A stretch of 55,450 nt of DNA from positions 37,918-93,367 of the forward strand of contig NZ_JANCLX010000031.1 of assembly GCF_024295805.1 (NCBI RefSeq), given 5' to 3'. The translations under genes were made by a program, and so were the position numbers. Within the stretch, counting starts at the first letter, position 1. Each line of letters begins with the position of its first letter. The stretch is from Streptomyces cucumeris (GTDB lineage Bacteria; Actinomycetota; Actinomycetes; Streptomycetales; Streptomycetaceae). This document shows, in pieces, positions 39,870 through 48,066 of the stretch. A model generated the notes under the pieces. That model saw nothing but the letters and a program-made list of their open reading frames with translations, was not told the DNA's origin and searched no databases.

Positions 39870-41030
39870 GTGAAACGTCGCAATTTCCTGCGCGGAGCGG
39901 CCCTCGGCACCTCGGCCGCCGCCTTCGGCGGCACCCTCATGCGCGGGGCGGCCTACGCCGCCCCGGCCCAGCCGGGTCCCGGACCGTACGGCGCCCTGGG
40001 ATCCGCCGACGCCAACGGCATCCAACTGCCCAGCGGCTTCAGCAGCCGCGTCATCGCCCGGTCCGGGCAGAAGGTCGCGGGCACCTCGTACACCTGGCAC
40101 AACGCTCCCGACGGCGGGGCCTGCTTCGCCGACGGCAGCGGATGGATCTACGTCTCCAACTCCGAGATCAACCCCGGCGGCGGTGTCGGCGCCGTGCGGT
40201 TCGGCGCCTCGGGCGCCATCACCGGCGCCCACCGCGTCCTGTCCGGCACCCGGCAGAACTGCGCCGGTGGCAGAACACCGTGGAACACCTGGCTGTCCTG
40301 CGAAGAGGTCAGCCTCGGCTACGTCTGGGAAACCGACCCGTGGGGCGTGAACGCGGCCATACGGCGCGACGCCATGGGCCGGTTCAAGCACGAGGCGGCC
40401 GCGGCCGACCCGGTGCGCCACGCCATCTATCTGACCGAGGACGAGACCGACGGCTGCTTCTACCGCTTCGTGCCCACGAACTGGGGCACCCTGTCCACCG
40501 GCACGCTCCAGGTCCTCCAGGCCGGTACCGCCACCTCCGGATCGTTCTCCTGGGTCACCGTCCCCGACCCCGACGGCTCCCCCACCGTCACCCGCGACCA
40601 GGTCTCCGGCGCCAAGCGGTTCAACGGCGGCGAGGGCTGCCACTACGCGAACGACACCGTCTGGTTCACCACCAAGGGCGACAACCGCCTGTGGCAGCTC
40701 GACCTCACCGACAACACCTACGAGCTGGCCTACGACGATTCCCTCGTCACCGGCGGCAACGCACCCCTCACCGGGGTGGACAACGTCACCGGCTCCTCCT
40801 CCGGCGACCTCTTCATCGCCGAGGACGGCGGGAACATGGAGATCTGTCTGATCACCCCCGACGACATCGTCGCCCCGTTCCTCCGCGTCACCGGCCAGTC
40901 GGGCTCGGAGATCACCGGTCCCGCCTTCTCGCCCGACGGCTCCCGCCTCTACTTCTCCTCGCAGCGGGGGACCACCGGCAGTTCCTCGGGCGGCATCACT
41001 TACGAGGTGACCGGACCGTTCCGGAGCTGA
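39870..41030 (+). CDS. Tat-exported PhoX-type (DUF839) phosphatase-like protein
   Basis: A 386-residue secreted protein. The N-terminus KRRNFLRGAALGTSAAAFGGTLMRGAAYAAPA is a twin-arginine signal with AYA-A-type cleavage around residue 31. The mature part is a beta-propeller of the PhoX family (NTWLSCEEVSLGYVWETDPWG; GGEGCHYANDTVWFTTKGDNRLW; SSSGDLFIAEDGGN). PhoX enzymes are Ca/Fe-dependent phosphomonoesterases; this chain is shorter than classical PhoX, so activity is uncertain. The GTG at 39870 follows GGAG. Its end overlaps the convergent S1 gene by 31 bp. Confidence 0.82.
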   Translation: MKRRNFLRGAALGTSAAAFGGTLMRGAAYAAPAQPGPGPYGALGSADANGIQLPSGFSSRVIARSGQKVAGTSYTWHNAPDGGACFADGSGWIYVSNSEINPGGGVGAVRFGASGAITGAHRVLSGTRQNCAGGRTPWNTWLSCEEVSLGYVWETDPWGVNAAIRRDAMGRFKHEAAAADPVRHAIYLTEDETDGCFYRFVPTNWGTLSTGTLQVLQAGTATSGSFSWVTVPDPDGSPTVTRDQVSGAKRFNGGEGCHYANDTVWFTTKGDNRLWQLDLTDNTYELAYDDSLVTGGNAPLTGVDNVTGSSSGDLFIAEDGGNMEICLITPDDIVAPFLRVTGQSGSEITGPAFSPDGSRLYFSSQRGTTGSSSGGITYEVTGPFRS

Positions 41031-41614
41031 CCGTGATCCGCGGTCCGGGGCGGTACGTCCGACGGCGCCCCGGACCGCAACCGGAGCCGGGAGAGAGCCA
41101 GCCTGCGGCGCTCCCGGTCGACATCGGTGACGGTGACCGTGACCTCGTCGCCGGGCCGGACGGTGGCCTGGGGTCCCGTGTGCTCACCGCGGCGCACGAG
41201 TCCCTCGATGCCATCGGCGACCCGGACGAAAACACCGAACGGGACGAGCTTGGTGACGCGTCCGGACAGCCGCTGTCCGACCTCGACGCGGTCGGCGAAC
41301 GTCTGGAAGGGGTCGGGCCGCATCGCCCGCAGGGACAGCCTGGCCTCCATGTTCCAGGTATCGAACTGGAGGAACTCACCCGTCACACGCTGTCCGACCT
41401 CGACGACCTCCGCGGCCGATGCGACACGCAGCCAGGTCAGTTCGGGGATGGTGATGAACCCGACGCCGGGGAAGACCGGATGGTCCGGGCCGTCGTCCAG
41501 CGCCACGAACACTCCGAACCGCTCGATCGCCGCGACGGTACCGGACAGCGGCTCGCCCCTGCGCAGTGATTCCAGGAACGTCCGCAGCTCCGAGGTCTCC
41601 ACCGGTCGGCTCAT
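41000..41614 (-). CDS. Protein with two S1 RNA-binding domains
   Basis: A 204-residue protein with S1 domains at about 18-95 (GEPLSGTVAAIERFGVFVALDDGP) and 108-175 (GQRLSGRVTKLVPFGVFVRVADGIEGLV). The second has the standard GxVxxxxxFGxFVxxxxxxxGLV pattern. It probably binds RNA or the ribosome; the exact role is unknown. The ATG at 41614 is chosen over a frame extension. It lies downstream of the giant hairpin that ends the sulfur operon, so it is likely separately transcribed. Confidence 0.82.
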   Translation of the reverse strand: MSRPVETSELRTFLESLRRGEPLSGTVAAIERFGVFVALDDGPDHPVFPGVGFITIPELTWLRVASAAEVVEVGQRVTGEFLQFDTWNMEARLSLRAMRPDPFQTFADRVEVGQRLSGRVTKLVPFGVFVRVADGIEGLVRRGEHTGPQATVRPGDEVTVTVTDVDRERRRLALSRLRLRSGAPSDVPPRTADHGQLRNGPVTS

Positions 41615-41634
41615 GGGCCCAGCCTGCCATGGGT

Positions 41635-41678
41635 GGTCGCCCGGTGTGCGGTGTGCGTACACCGCACACCGGGCGACC
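41635..41678 (-). terminator. Perfect 20-bp hairpin ending the sulfur operon
   Basis: GGTCGCCCGGTGTGCGGTGT (41635-41654) and its exact complement (41659-41678) flank a GCGT loop. It lies 19 nt past the dioxygenase stop and 20 nt before the S1 gene start. There is no T-tract. It is the longest perfect stem I found in the window. Confidence 0.85.
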
Positions 41679-41697
41679 CCTCAGCGGGCGGTGACCG

Positions 41698-42597
41698 TCA
41701 GGCGGCGGCCGGGGTGTAGTGGCCGGCCTCGTCGCCCTCGAGGACGTAGCTGCGCTCACCGTTCACCCCGACCGGAACATCGCCCGCGACGGTCGCCCGG
41801 TGCAGCAGCCGCGGCAGGTCGCCGTAGTCGTCGGGGGCGTAGTGCTGGGTGATGCGGTTGTCGAAGACCACCACGTCGCCCGGGGACCAGGCGACGCGCA
41901 CGATGTTCTCCGGACGGACGACATAGGACTGGAGGATCCGCAGCAGATCGCGGGACTCCGACGAGCCGAGACCGAGGAAGCTCTGTGCGAAACCACCGAT
42001 GAACAGCCCGCGTTCACCGCTCTCGGGGTGGACACGGACGACGGGGTGGGCGGTCCGGTAGGTGCGGGAGACGAACCGCCGGCGGTGTTCGGCCGCCCTC
42101 TCGCTCCTGGGGGGCTCGGCGTAGTCGTACTCGTTGGTGTGGACGGCCCGCAGGGAGTCGGCCAGGTGCCGCAGCGGCTCGGGCAGATCGCGGTAGGCGG
42201 CGGCCGTGTTGGCGATGAGCGTGTTGCCTCCGTAGGGCGGGACCACGATGCCGCGCAGGGTGGACACCTTCGGCGGGGTGCGGACGAAGGTGACATCGGT
42301 GTGCCAGCGGTTGGCACGGATGCCCTCCTCGGCGTCGACCGGAAGGATGCTGGGCTGCCCGTCGACCGACGGCACCGTCGGATGCGCGGTGGTCAGCTCC
42401 CCGAAGAGGGAGGCGAAACGCAGTTGGGCGGTGTCGTCCAGGTGCTGGCCGCGGAAGATGAGCGCCTTGTGCTCCAGGAGTGCGGCATTGATATCGGTGA
42501 AGAGGGCTGGGTCGAGCTCATCGGAGAGTGTGACGCCGTGGACTTCGGCGCCGATCCGGCCGCCGATCTTGCGGACGTCGAATCCGGTGCTGGTCAT
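41698..42597 (-). CDS. TauD/AtsK-type 2-oxoglutarate-dependent dioxygenase
   Basis: A 299-residue Fe(II) enzyme that should hydroxylate a sulfonate or alkylsulfate next to sulfur and release sulfite or sulfate. Iron ligands are H99 and D101 (WHTDVTF) and H252 (QHYAPDDYG); R267 (LHRATV) would bind 2-oxoglutarate. The length and WHTDVTFV pattern are close to alkylsulfatase AtsK and to TauD. The SsuABC-like transporter and monooxygenase upstream support organosulfur use. It is last in the operon, 36 nt after the monooxygenase. Confidence 0.88.
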   Translation of the reverse strand: MTSTGFDVRKIGGRIGAEVHGVTLSDELDPALFTDINAALLEHKALIFRGQHLDDTAQLRFASLFGELTTAHPTVPSVDGQPSILPVDAEEGIRANRWHTDVTFVRTPPKVSTLRGIVVPPYGGNTLIANTAAAYRDLPEPLRHLADSLRAVHTNEYDYAEPPRSERAAEHRRRFVSRTYRTAHPVVRVHPESGERGLFIGGFAQSFLGLGSSESRDLLRILQSYVVRPENIVRVAWSPGDVVVFDNRITQHYAPDDYGDLPRLLHRATVAGDVPVGVNGERSYVLEGDEAGHYTPAAA

Positions 42598-42633
42598 GGG
42601 GACGGCTTCCCTTCGGTGGGGTGTTCGGTGTGC

Positions 42634-43959
42634 TCAGGCGGTGAGGGGGGACGGGGGACGGACGAGTCCGTAGTGGTCGCGGAGGGTGTCACCGGTGTAC
42701 TCGGTACGGAACAGACCGCGCCGTTGGAGGACGGGGACGACGTGGTCCACGAAGTCCTCCAGACCACCGGGCAGATGTGGCGGCATGATGTTGAAGCCAT
42801 CGGCCGCGCCTTCGGTGAACCACTCCTCCAGCTCGTCGGCGATCTGCTCCGGGGTACCGGCGAAGACACGGTGGCCACGGCCACCGCCGAGCCGGGCGAT
42901 CAGCTCCCGCAGGGTGAGGCCGTCACGGCGGGCGAGGTCGGCCACGAGGGTGAAGCGGCTCTTGTTGCCGTTGATGTCCCGCTCCTCCGGGAGCTCGGGC
43001 AGCGGGCCGTCGAGCGGAAGTCCGGTCAGATCGGTGCCCAGCATCCCGGAGAGCTGCTGCAACCCGTACTCGGGGACCTGCAATTCGGTCAGTTCGTCCT
43101 CCAGCGCGCGGGCCTCGGCCTCGGTGGAGCCGATGACCGGGCAGATACCCGGGAGGATCTTCAACTGGTCGCGGCTGCGGCCGTGGCGCGCCAGCCGGGA
43201 GGTCAGATCCTTGGCGAAGGTCTGTGCGTCGGCCAGGGTCTGCTGCGCGGTGAACACCGCCTCCGCCCAGCGGGCGGCGAACTCCTTGCCGTCCTCCGAG
43301 GATCCGGCCTGGACCAGCAGCGGATGGCCCTGCGGTGAGCGCCGCACATTGAGCGGTCCGTCCACCCGGAAGTGGGCTCCGCGATGGCCGATGGCCCGGA
43401 CCTTGTCGCCGTCGGCGTAGACACCGCTCTCGCGGTCCAGCACCACCGCGTCGTCCTCCCAGCTGTCCCACAGCCGGGTGGCCACGTCCAGGAACTCGGC
43501 GGCGCGTTCGTAGCGCAGCTGGTGTGCGAGGTGTTCCTCGCGTCCGAAGTTGCGGGCCTCGGCGACATTGCCGGAGGTCACGATGTTCCATCCGGCCCGG
43601 CCACCGCTGAGGTGGTCCAGCGAGGCGAACCGGCGGGCCACATGGAAGGGTTCGTCGAAGGTGGTGGAGACGGTCGCGATCAGACCGATGTGCTCGGTGG
43701 TGACGGCGAGGGCGGACAGCAGGGTGAGCGGTTCGAATCCACCCACCGCGTTGTGCCGGGCGTTGCCCCACAGGGTCAGGCCGTCGGCGAGGAACAGCGA
43801 GTCCAGCTTGCCGCGCTCGGCGGTCCGCGCGAGCTCCTGGAAGTAGCTCAGATCGGTGATGCGCTCGGGCTGGGTGCGGGGGTGCCGCCAGGCGGCGTCA
43901 TGGTGACCCGCGTTCATCAGGAAGGCGTTGAGATGGAACTGGCGTCGTCTGCCGGCCAT
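42634..43959 (-). CDS. Flavin-dependent monooxygenase, NtaA/SnaA/DszA family
   Basis: A 441-residue bacterial-luciferase-like monooxygenase that uses FMNH2 from a separate reductase. Family marks include FHLNAFLMNAGHHDAAWRHP at the start, FFLADG-type FLADGLTLWG, AGWNIVTSGNVAEARNFG and HPLLVQAGSSEDGKEFAARWAEAVFTAQ. Relatives oxidise aminopolycarboxylates, dibenzothiophene sulfone and sulfonates. The context (transporter plus TauD-like enzyme) points to an organosulfur substrate. No reductase gene is in the operon. The ATG follows GAGAGG. Confidence 0.88.
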   Translation of the reverse strand: MAGRRRQFHLNAFLMNAGHHDAAWRHPRTQPERITDLSYFQELARTAERGKLDSLFLADGLTLWGNARHNAVGGFEPLTLLSALAVTTEHIGLIATVSTTFDEPFHVARRFASLDHLSGGRAGWNIVTSGNVAEARNFGREEHLAHQLRYERAAEFLDVATRLWDSWEDDAVVLDRESGVYADGDKVRAIGHRGAHFRVDGPLNVRRSPQGHPLLVQAGSSEDGKEFAARWAEAVFTAQQTLADAQTFAKDLTSRLARHGRSRDQLKILPGICPVIGSTEAEARALEDELTELQVPEYGLQQLSGMLGTDLTGLPLDGPLPELPEERDINGNKSRFTLVADLARRDGLTLRELIARLGGGRGHRVFAGTPEQIADELEEWFTEGAADGFNIMPPHLPGGLEDFVDHVVPVLQRRGLFRTEYTGDTLRDHYGLVRPPSPLTA

Positions 43960-44003
43960 GGGGACCTCTCTGCTGACGTCGTACGGGGTGACTGGGGTGG
44001 CGA

Positions 44004-44942
44004 TCAGCCGGTCGCGGGGACACGCCAGGAGCTGAGCCTGCGTTCCACGGTCACGAGCAGCTGGTTGAAAGCGACGCCGATGACGGAGATGGTGAGGATC
44101 CCGGCGTACATCTGCGGGATGGCGAAGTTGTACTGGGAGGCGTTGATCAGGTAGCCGAGCCCCTCCTTGGCGCCGACCATCTCCGCCGCCACCAGCACCA
44201 GGATGGAGGAGGCTCCGGCCAGCCGGATGCCGGTGAAGATCGTGGGTATGGAGGCGGGCAGGATCACCTTCTGGAACAGCCGTGGCGCCGAGAGGTCCAT
44301 GGACTTCGCCAGTTTGAGCAGAGTGGGATCCACCTGGCGCACCGCGCTGATGGTGTTGAGGAGGATCGGCCAGGTGCAGGCGTAGAGCACGATAGAGATC
44401 TTGGACGTCTCCCCGATGCCCAGCAGCAGGACGAACACCGGGAGCAGCGCCAGCGCCGCGGTGTTGCGGAACACTTCGAGCAGCGGGCCCAGCAGATCCG
44501 CGACCACCCGGTAGCGGCCGATCAGCAGTCCGAGCGGAACGCCGATGAGGACGGCGAGACCGAACCCGGTGAACGAACGCGTCAGACTGGCCCGGGCGTT
44601 GTCCGTGAGCTGGCCGTCGGCCAGCAGTTCCCACCAGGCGACGGCCACCTCGTGGAAGGGCGGCAGGAAGGTGCGGTCCACCAGACCGGCGCGGGGCGCG
44701 ACCTCCCACACGGCGAGCAGCGCGGCGATCGCCACCGCCTTGGTGAGACCGCGCACCAGCAGACCGGGCAACAGTCGGGCGACGGCGCGGGCCTCGGCGG
44801 AGAGCCGTTCCGTCCGTGGTGGCCCGGTGTCCGGTACCGGTGTGCTCTCCGGGGCGCGTGGCCCGGCGGGGCCGCGGTCCGGGGCGGTGTCCGCCACGGG
44901 GGCGATGGGGTCCTTGACGGTGGTCGTCCCGGTGGGGCTCAT
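44004..44942 (-). CDS. SsuC/TauC-like ABC permease
   Basis: A 312-residue inner-membrane permease with about six helices after a disordered Pro/Thr-rich N-terminus of ~60 residues. The binding-protein-dependent transport signature (EAA-like loop) lies in KLAKSMDLSAPRLFQKVILPASIPTIFTGIRLA. It is the expected sulfonate/alkylsulfate permease. The ATG overlaps the ATPase stop (ATGA). The long N-terminal extension is unusual for SsuC. Confidence 0.9.
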   Translation of the reverse strand: MSPTGTTTVKDPIAPVADTAPDRGPAGPRAPESTPVPDTGPPRTERLSAEARAVARLLPGLLVRGLTKAVAIAALLAVWEVAPRAGLVDRTFLPPFHEVAVAWWELLADGQLTDNARASLTRSFTGFGLAVLIGVPLGLLIGRYRVVADLLGPLLEVFRNTAALALLPVFVLLLGIGETSKISIVLYACTWPILLNTISAVRQVDPTLLKLAKSMDLSAPRLFQKVILPASIPTIFTGIRLAGASSILVLVAAEMVGAKEGLGYLINASQYNFAIPQMYAGILTISVIGVAFNQLLVTVERRLSSWRVPATG

Positions 44943-45760
44943 ACGGGAACACTCTCCTTCTCCAGCTCCTGGGCGCGGGCCACTTCGTCGTGCAGCAGGC
45001 TCCAGATCTCATGCCGGTAGCGGGCGAACTCCGGGCTGGAGCGCACATCGTCCGCCGTGGTGCGAGCGTCGAGCGCGATCGGGACGACCTCCTTGACCGT
45101 CCCCGGCCGGGAGGTGAGGACGGCCACCCGCTGTCCGAGGTAGACCGCCTCCTCGATGCCATGGGTGATGAAGACCACCGTCTTGCCGGTCCGCTCCCAG
45201 ATCCGCAGCAGCTCGTTCTGCAACAGCTCCCGGGTCTGGGCGTCCAGCGCGGCGAACGGCTCGTCCATGAGCAGCACATCGGGGTCGTAGGCGAGGCTGC
45301 GGGCGATCGCCACGCGCTGGCGCATCCCACCGGACAGCTCGTGCGGGTGGCGGTCCTCGAATCCGGTCAGGCCCACCAGGTCCAGGTACTCCCGGGCCCG
45401 TTCGGCGCGCCGGCGCCGTGGAACCCCGGTGGCCTCCAGTCCGAATTCGACGTTGCCCAGGGCGGTGCGCCAGGGCAGCAGCGCGTACTGCTGGAAGACG
45501 ATGCCACGGTCGAGTCCGGGGCCGGTGACCGGTTCTCCGTCCAGGAGGATCCGTCCGCTCGTGGGCCGGGTGAGGCCGCCCAGCAGGTCCAGCAGGGTGG
45601 ACTTACCGCATCCGCTGGGCCCGACGACGACCACGAACTCACCGGCGGAGATCTCCAGGTCGACCCCGTCGAGGGCGGTGAACCCGGTGGCCCGGCGGCC
45701 GCCCGGCCCCTGTACGGGGAACACCTTGCGGACCTGTTCGAAGGCGATTTTGGCGGTCAT
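44939..45760 (-). CDS. SsuB/TauB-like ABC ATPase
   Basis: A 273-residue ATPase: Walker A GPSGCGKST, FQQYALLPWRTALGNV, signature LSGGMRQRV, Walker B VLLMDEPFAALDAQTR, and FITHGIEEAVYLGQRVAVL. These features are typical of the nitrate/sulfonate/taurine group. It starts 4 nt after the substrate-binding protein and is coupled to the permease. Confidence 0.91.
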   Translation of the reverse strand: MTAKIAFEQVRKVFPVQGPGGRRATGFTALDGVDLEISAGEFVVVVGPSGCGKSTLLDLLGGLTRPTSGRILLDGEPVTGPGLDRGIVFQQYALLPWRTALGNVEFGLEATGVPRRRRAERAREYLDLVGLTGFEDRHPHELSGGMRQRVAIARSLAYDPDVLLMDEPFAALDAQTRELLQNELLRIWERTGKTVVFITHGIEEAVYLGQRVAVLTSRPGTVKEVVPIALDARTTADDVRSSPEFARYRHEIWSLLHDEVARAQELEKESVPV

Positions 45761-45764
45761 GGGA

Positions 45765-46826
45765 TCAGCTCCGGGTCTTCGTGGCGGACGGGGCCGGGGA
45801 GCCGGACGAGGTGCCCGTCGGGCGGTAGTCGTTGTACTTGTTGGTGTAGAGGCCGGAGGCCGTGACCTTGCCGCGCTTGATGTCTCCGCGCTCCGCCAGC
45901 CAGTCGATCCACAGCTTGAGTTGCTTGTCGGTGATCCGGCCGCCGGCCTCGGCGACCCCGAAGGACTTCCAATACTTCAGCGGGGTGGCGTCCTCCTTGC
46001 GGTCGCGCTTCTTCACGACCTCCGTCATCCGTGCGATGACCTCCTCGCGCGGCCGCTTCCGCGCCCACTCGATGGCACGGGCCACACCGGTCACGAAAGT
46101 CCTGGCGGTGTCGGGGTTCTGCCGCAGGAAGCGGTCGGTCATCACGTAGGTGCCGGCGCTGAACGCCCCGAGGAGCTCGAAGTCGGTGAACAGCGGCCGG
46201 ACCCCGCCCTTGGCCACGGCCTTGTCGCGCAGGATGTCCCCGAGCACACCGACCTGGATCTGGTGTTGCCGCAGGGACTGTTCGGTGTTGACCGGCGGCA
46301 CCACGAGGGGCTCCACCTTGTCGATCTCGTCCTGGGACAGTCCGTGGCGCTGGAGGTAGATGTCGAGCATGGCCTCGGAGTGGGCCCCGAGGGTGTTCAT
46401 CCCGACCTTCTTCCCGATGAGGTCGCGGGCCGACCGGATCGGGCTGTCCTCCAGTACGTAGAAGCCGTTGTAGGCGCGCTTGTCGGAGCCGTAGTAGCTG
46501 ATGACGGAGGTGATGGGGGCACCGTTCGCGGCCAGTTTGACCACGGCGCCGTTGAAGGCCCCGCCGAAGTCGATCTGCCCGGTGGCCGCCGACTGGATGT
46601 CCTGGGGGCCGCTGATCGTGTTGCCGGCCCAGTCCAGTTTCACATCGTCCAGGTACCCCAGGTCCTCGGCGAGTTCGGGGAGGGTGACCTGGCCGGCCCA
46701 GCCCTGGTAACGGAGCTTCTTGGTCTGCTTTCCGGACCCGCCGCCCACGGCCGTGCCACAGCTCACCGCCGCGGCCGAGACACCGAGCAGGGTCATGAAT
46801 TGTCGCCTGGACGTAGCTGTGCGCAT
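45765..46826 (-). CDS. SsuA-like substrate-binding lipoprotein
   Basis: A 353-residue extracytoplasmic binding protein. The N-terminus has twin arginines (TSRRQFMTLLGVSAA) and a lipobox AVSCG, so Tat export followed by lipidation is likely. The mature part shows LRYQGWAGQVTLPELAEDLGYLDDVKLDW, SGPQDIQSAATGQIDFGGAFNGAVVKL and GKKVGMNTLGAHSEAMLDIYL, the NMT1/SsuA fold. It should bind an organosulfur ligand. The ATG at 46826 has AAGGA 9 nt upstream. The 258 nt before it hold a hairpin (46928) and then the leader ORF (47084-47167). Confidence 0.9.
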   Translation of the reverse strand: MRTATSRRQFMTLLGVSAAAVSCGTAVGGGSGKQTKKLRYQGWAGQVTLPELAEDLGYLDDVKLDWAGNTISGPQDIQSAATGQIDFGGAFNGAVVKLAANGAPITSVISYYGSDKRAYNGFYVLEDSPIRSARDLIGKKVGMNTLGAHSEAMLDIYLQRHGLSQDEIDKVEPLVVPPVNTEQSLRQHQIQVGVLGDILRDKAVAKGGVRPLFTDFELLGAFSAGTYVMTDRFLRQNPDTARTFVTGVARAIEWARKRPREEVIARMTEVVKKRDRKEDATPLKYWKSFGVAEAGGRITDKQLKLWIDWLAERGDIKRGKVTASGLYTNKYNDYRPTGTSSGSPAPSATKTRS

Positions 46827-46927
46827 GAGGAGGGTCCTTGTGAAAGGGGATGTGAAAGGGCAGGCCGAATCACCGCACGGCACGATCCGGAAATCCGCGG
46901 GGGCGAGTCCTTGTATCGCCACGGAGC

Positions 46928-46954
46928 CATTCCCCGGCAGCCCGTGGGGGAATG
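46928..46954 (-). promoter_or_regulatory. Hairpin in the leader of the sulfur operon
   Basis: CATTCCCC (46928-46935) pairs exactly with GGGGAATG (46947-46954) across an 11-nt loop. It lies between the leader ORF and the binding-protein gene, where an attenuator or antiterminator would be expected. Alternative pairings were not computed. Confidence 0.45.
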
Positions 46955-47083
46955 ACCGGGAAAAGGCATGAAGGCGGAACGGAAAAGCAGGACTCACACG
47001 CTCATGGGGCAGCGGAAACCGTCAGATGCCGAGCGGGAGAAAGAGCGTGAGAGAGAAGAGTGAGAGAGGCGAGCGCGAACGGC

Positions 47084-47167
47084 TCAGCGGCCGGCGGCAC
47101 AGATGGCGCTGGCCTGGCGTCGCAGATCGACGTGCAGGCGCACGGCGAAATTCTCGGATTGGCTCAC
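47084..47167 (-). CDS. Sulfur-operon attenuator leader peptide (27 residues)
   Basis: A short ORF on the operon strand begins GTG at 47167 and ends TGA at 47084. Its C-terminal part RLHVDLRRQASAICAAGR matches the actinobacterial 'putative leader peptide' pattern RxHxDLxRxxSAxC, known upstream of sulfur-uptake and cysteine-related operons. There the peptide's cysteine codon is thought to make ribosome progress a sensor of cysteine supply. The single Cys codon (TGT) lies five codons before the stop. An internal GTG at 47143 would give the more usual short form (19 residues). No clear ribosome-binding site is visible. It heads the SsuABC-like operon about 260 nt downstream. Confidence 0.8.
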   Translation of the reverse strand: MSQSENFAVRLHVDLRRQASAICAAGR

Positions 47168-47326
47168 GTCCAGAAGGATGGCAGTGCGTCCAGTTCTCGT
47201 CAATGTCTTCTGGATGCCATCTCGCATCGCGGATTCCGGCATCACAAGAATCCCCAAAAGTCGCTTCCTCTGGCGCGATGGCCGAGTTGCTCGACGGATG
47301 AGATCTGATGGCCGGTCAACACGCGT

Positions 47327-47357
47327 GCCCGCCGGTGCTCATCGAGCACCGGCGGGC
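47327..47357 (-). terminator. Terminator of the membrane-protein gene
   Basis: A perfect 13-bp stem (GCCCGCCGGTGCT at 47327-47339, complement at 47345-47357) with a 5-nt loop lies 24 nt past the stop at 47381. It also insulates the sulfur operon promoter that must lie between 47168 and 47326. Confidence 0.8.
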
Positions 47358-47380
47358 GGAACATCTTCGATCTGTCGTCG

Positions 47381-47947
47381 TCAGGATCGCGACGCGGTCT
47401 GCTGGAGGGCGCGGGCCCGGGCGCGCTCGGGGTAGTGGGCGGTGAACATGGCGGGCAGGACGAACCCGGCGACCTGGACGGCGGTCGAGGCCGTGCCGCC
47501 CAGGTCCGCGGCCTGGACCACGATCAGGGCCGCGGCGGAGAGGGTGAAGGCGGCGGCCCAGACGGCGGTGATCACCACATTGATCCGGCGGAACAGCGGC
47601 GTGCCCCAGACTTCGCGCGGCGCCTGGCGGCGGGCTATGCCCAGGGTGAAGGGGCGCCGCACGGCGACGGTCAGCCAGGCGGTCAGCGCCAGCCAGCCCA
47701 GGGCGAGCGCGCCGTCATAGGGCTCCAGGGCGCTGTGCGGGCGGGCGAAGGAGAGCGCGGTCAGGGCCGCGAAGAAGATCACCGTGCTGCCCTCCAGCAC
47801 CAGGGCGTCCGCCTCCACGCCCGATCTGCGCTGCTGGACCAGCAGCGCGGCCCCGATCACCAGGCCCGCCAGCGCACCCCACTGCCAGCCCAGCGAGGAC
47901 ACCACCGCGAAGGCGATCCACGGGATGAAGCCGCGCAGGTATGTCAT
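47381..47947 (-). CDS. Integral membrane protein, unrecognised
   Basis: A 188-residue protein with about five to six hydrophobic helices (for example WIAFAVVSSLGWQWGALAGLVIGAALLV, VIFFAALTALSFA, LALGWLALTAWLTVAV, INVVITAVWAAAFTLSAAALIVV). Short basic loops include TPLFRRINV. It has the general look of small membrane proteins of the DUF3159 or septation-A-like kind, but I cannot place it. Divergent from the PadR gene and thus its likely target. Confidence 0.75.
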   Translation of the reverse strand: MTYLRGFIPWIAFAVVSSLGWQWGALAGLVIGAALLVQQRRSGVEADALVLEGSTVIFFAALTALSFARPHSALEPYDGALALGWLALTAWLTVAVRRPFTLGIARRQAPREVWGTPLFRRINVVITAVWAAAFTLSAAALIVVQAADLGGTASTAVQVAGFVLPAMFTAHYPERARARALQQTASRS

Positions 47948-48008
47948 GTCCGCTCCTCAGGGGTGCTCAGGTGTCACGTCCCCTTACGGCGACGTTCTCA
48001 ATCCGACA

Positions 48009-48059
48009 TGTCAAAAGTAGAAGGTCCAGCGTTGACGTGTCAATGTTGGAAGGTAAAGT
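48009..48059 (+). promoter_or_regulatory. PadR promoter with direct repeats
   Basis: Two imperfect 17-bp direct repeats, both of the form TGTCAA..G..GGAAGGT or close to it (48009-48025 and 48038-48054, 13 of 17 identical), lie 29 bp apart. A -35-like TTGACG (48032-48037) and -10-like TAAAGT (48054-48059) with a 16-bp spacer precede the ATG at 48067 by 7 nt, so the PadR mRNA may be leaderless. The repeats could bind PadR itself. Confidence 0.55.
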
Positions 48060-48066
48060 GGAGGTC

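Noticed and set aside
42634..45330. 898-residue frame for the flavin monooxygenase
   Set aside because: The upstream part is out-of-frame reading of the permease and ATPase genes. The monooxygenase begins with its family motif at 43959.
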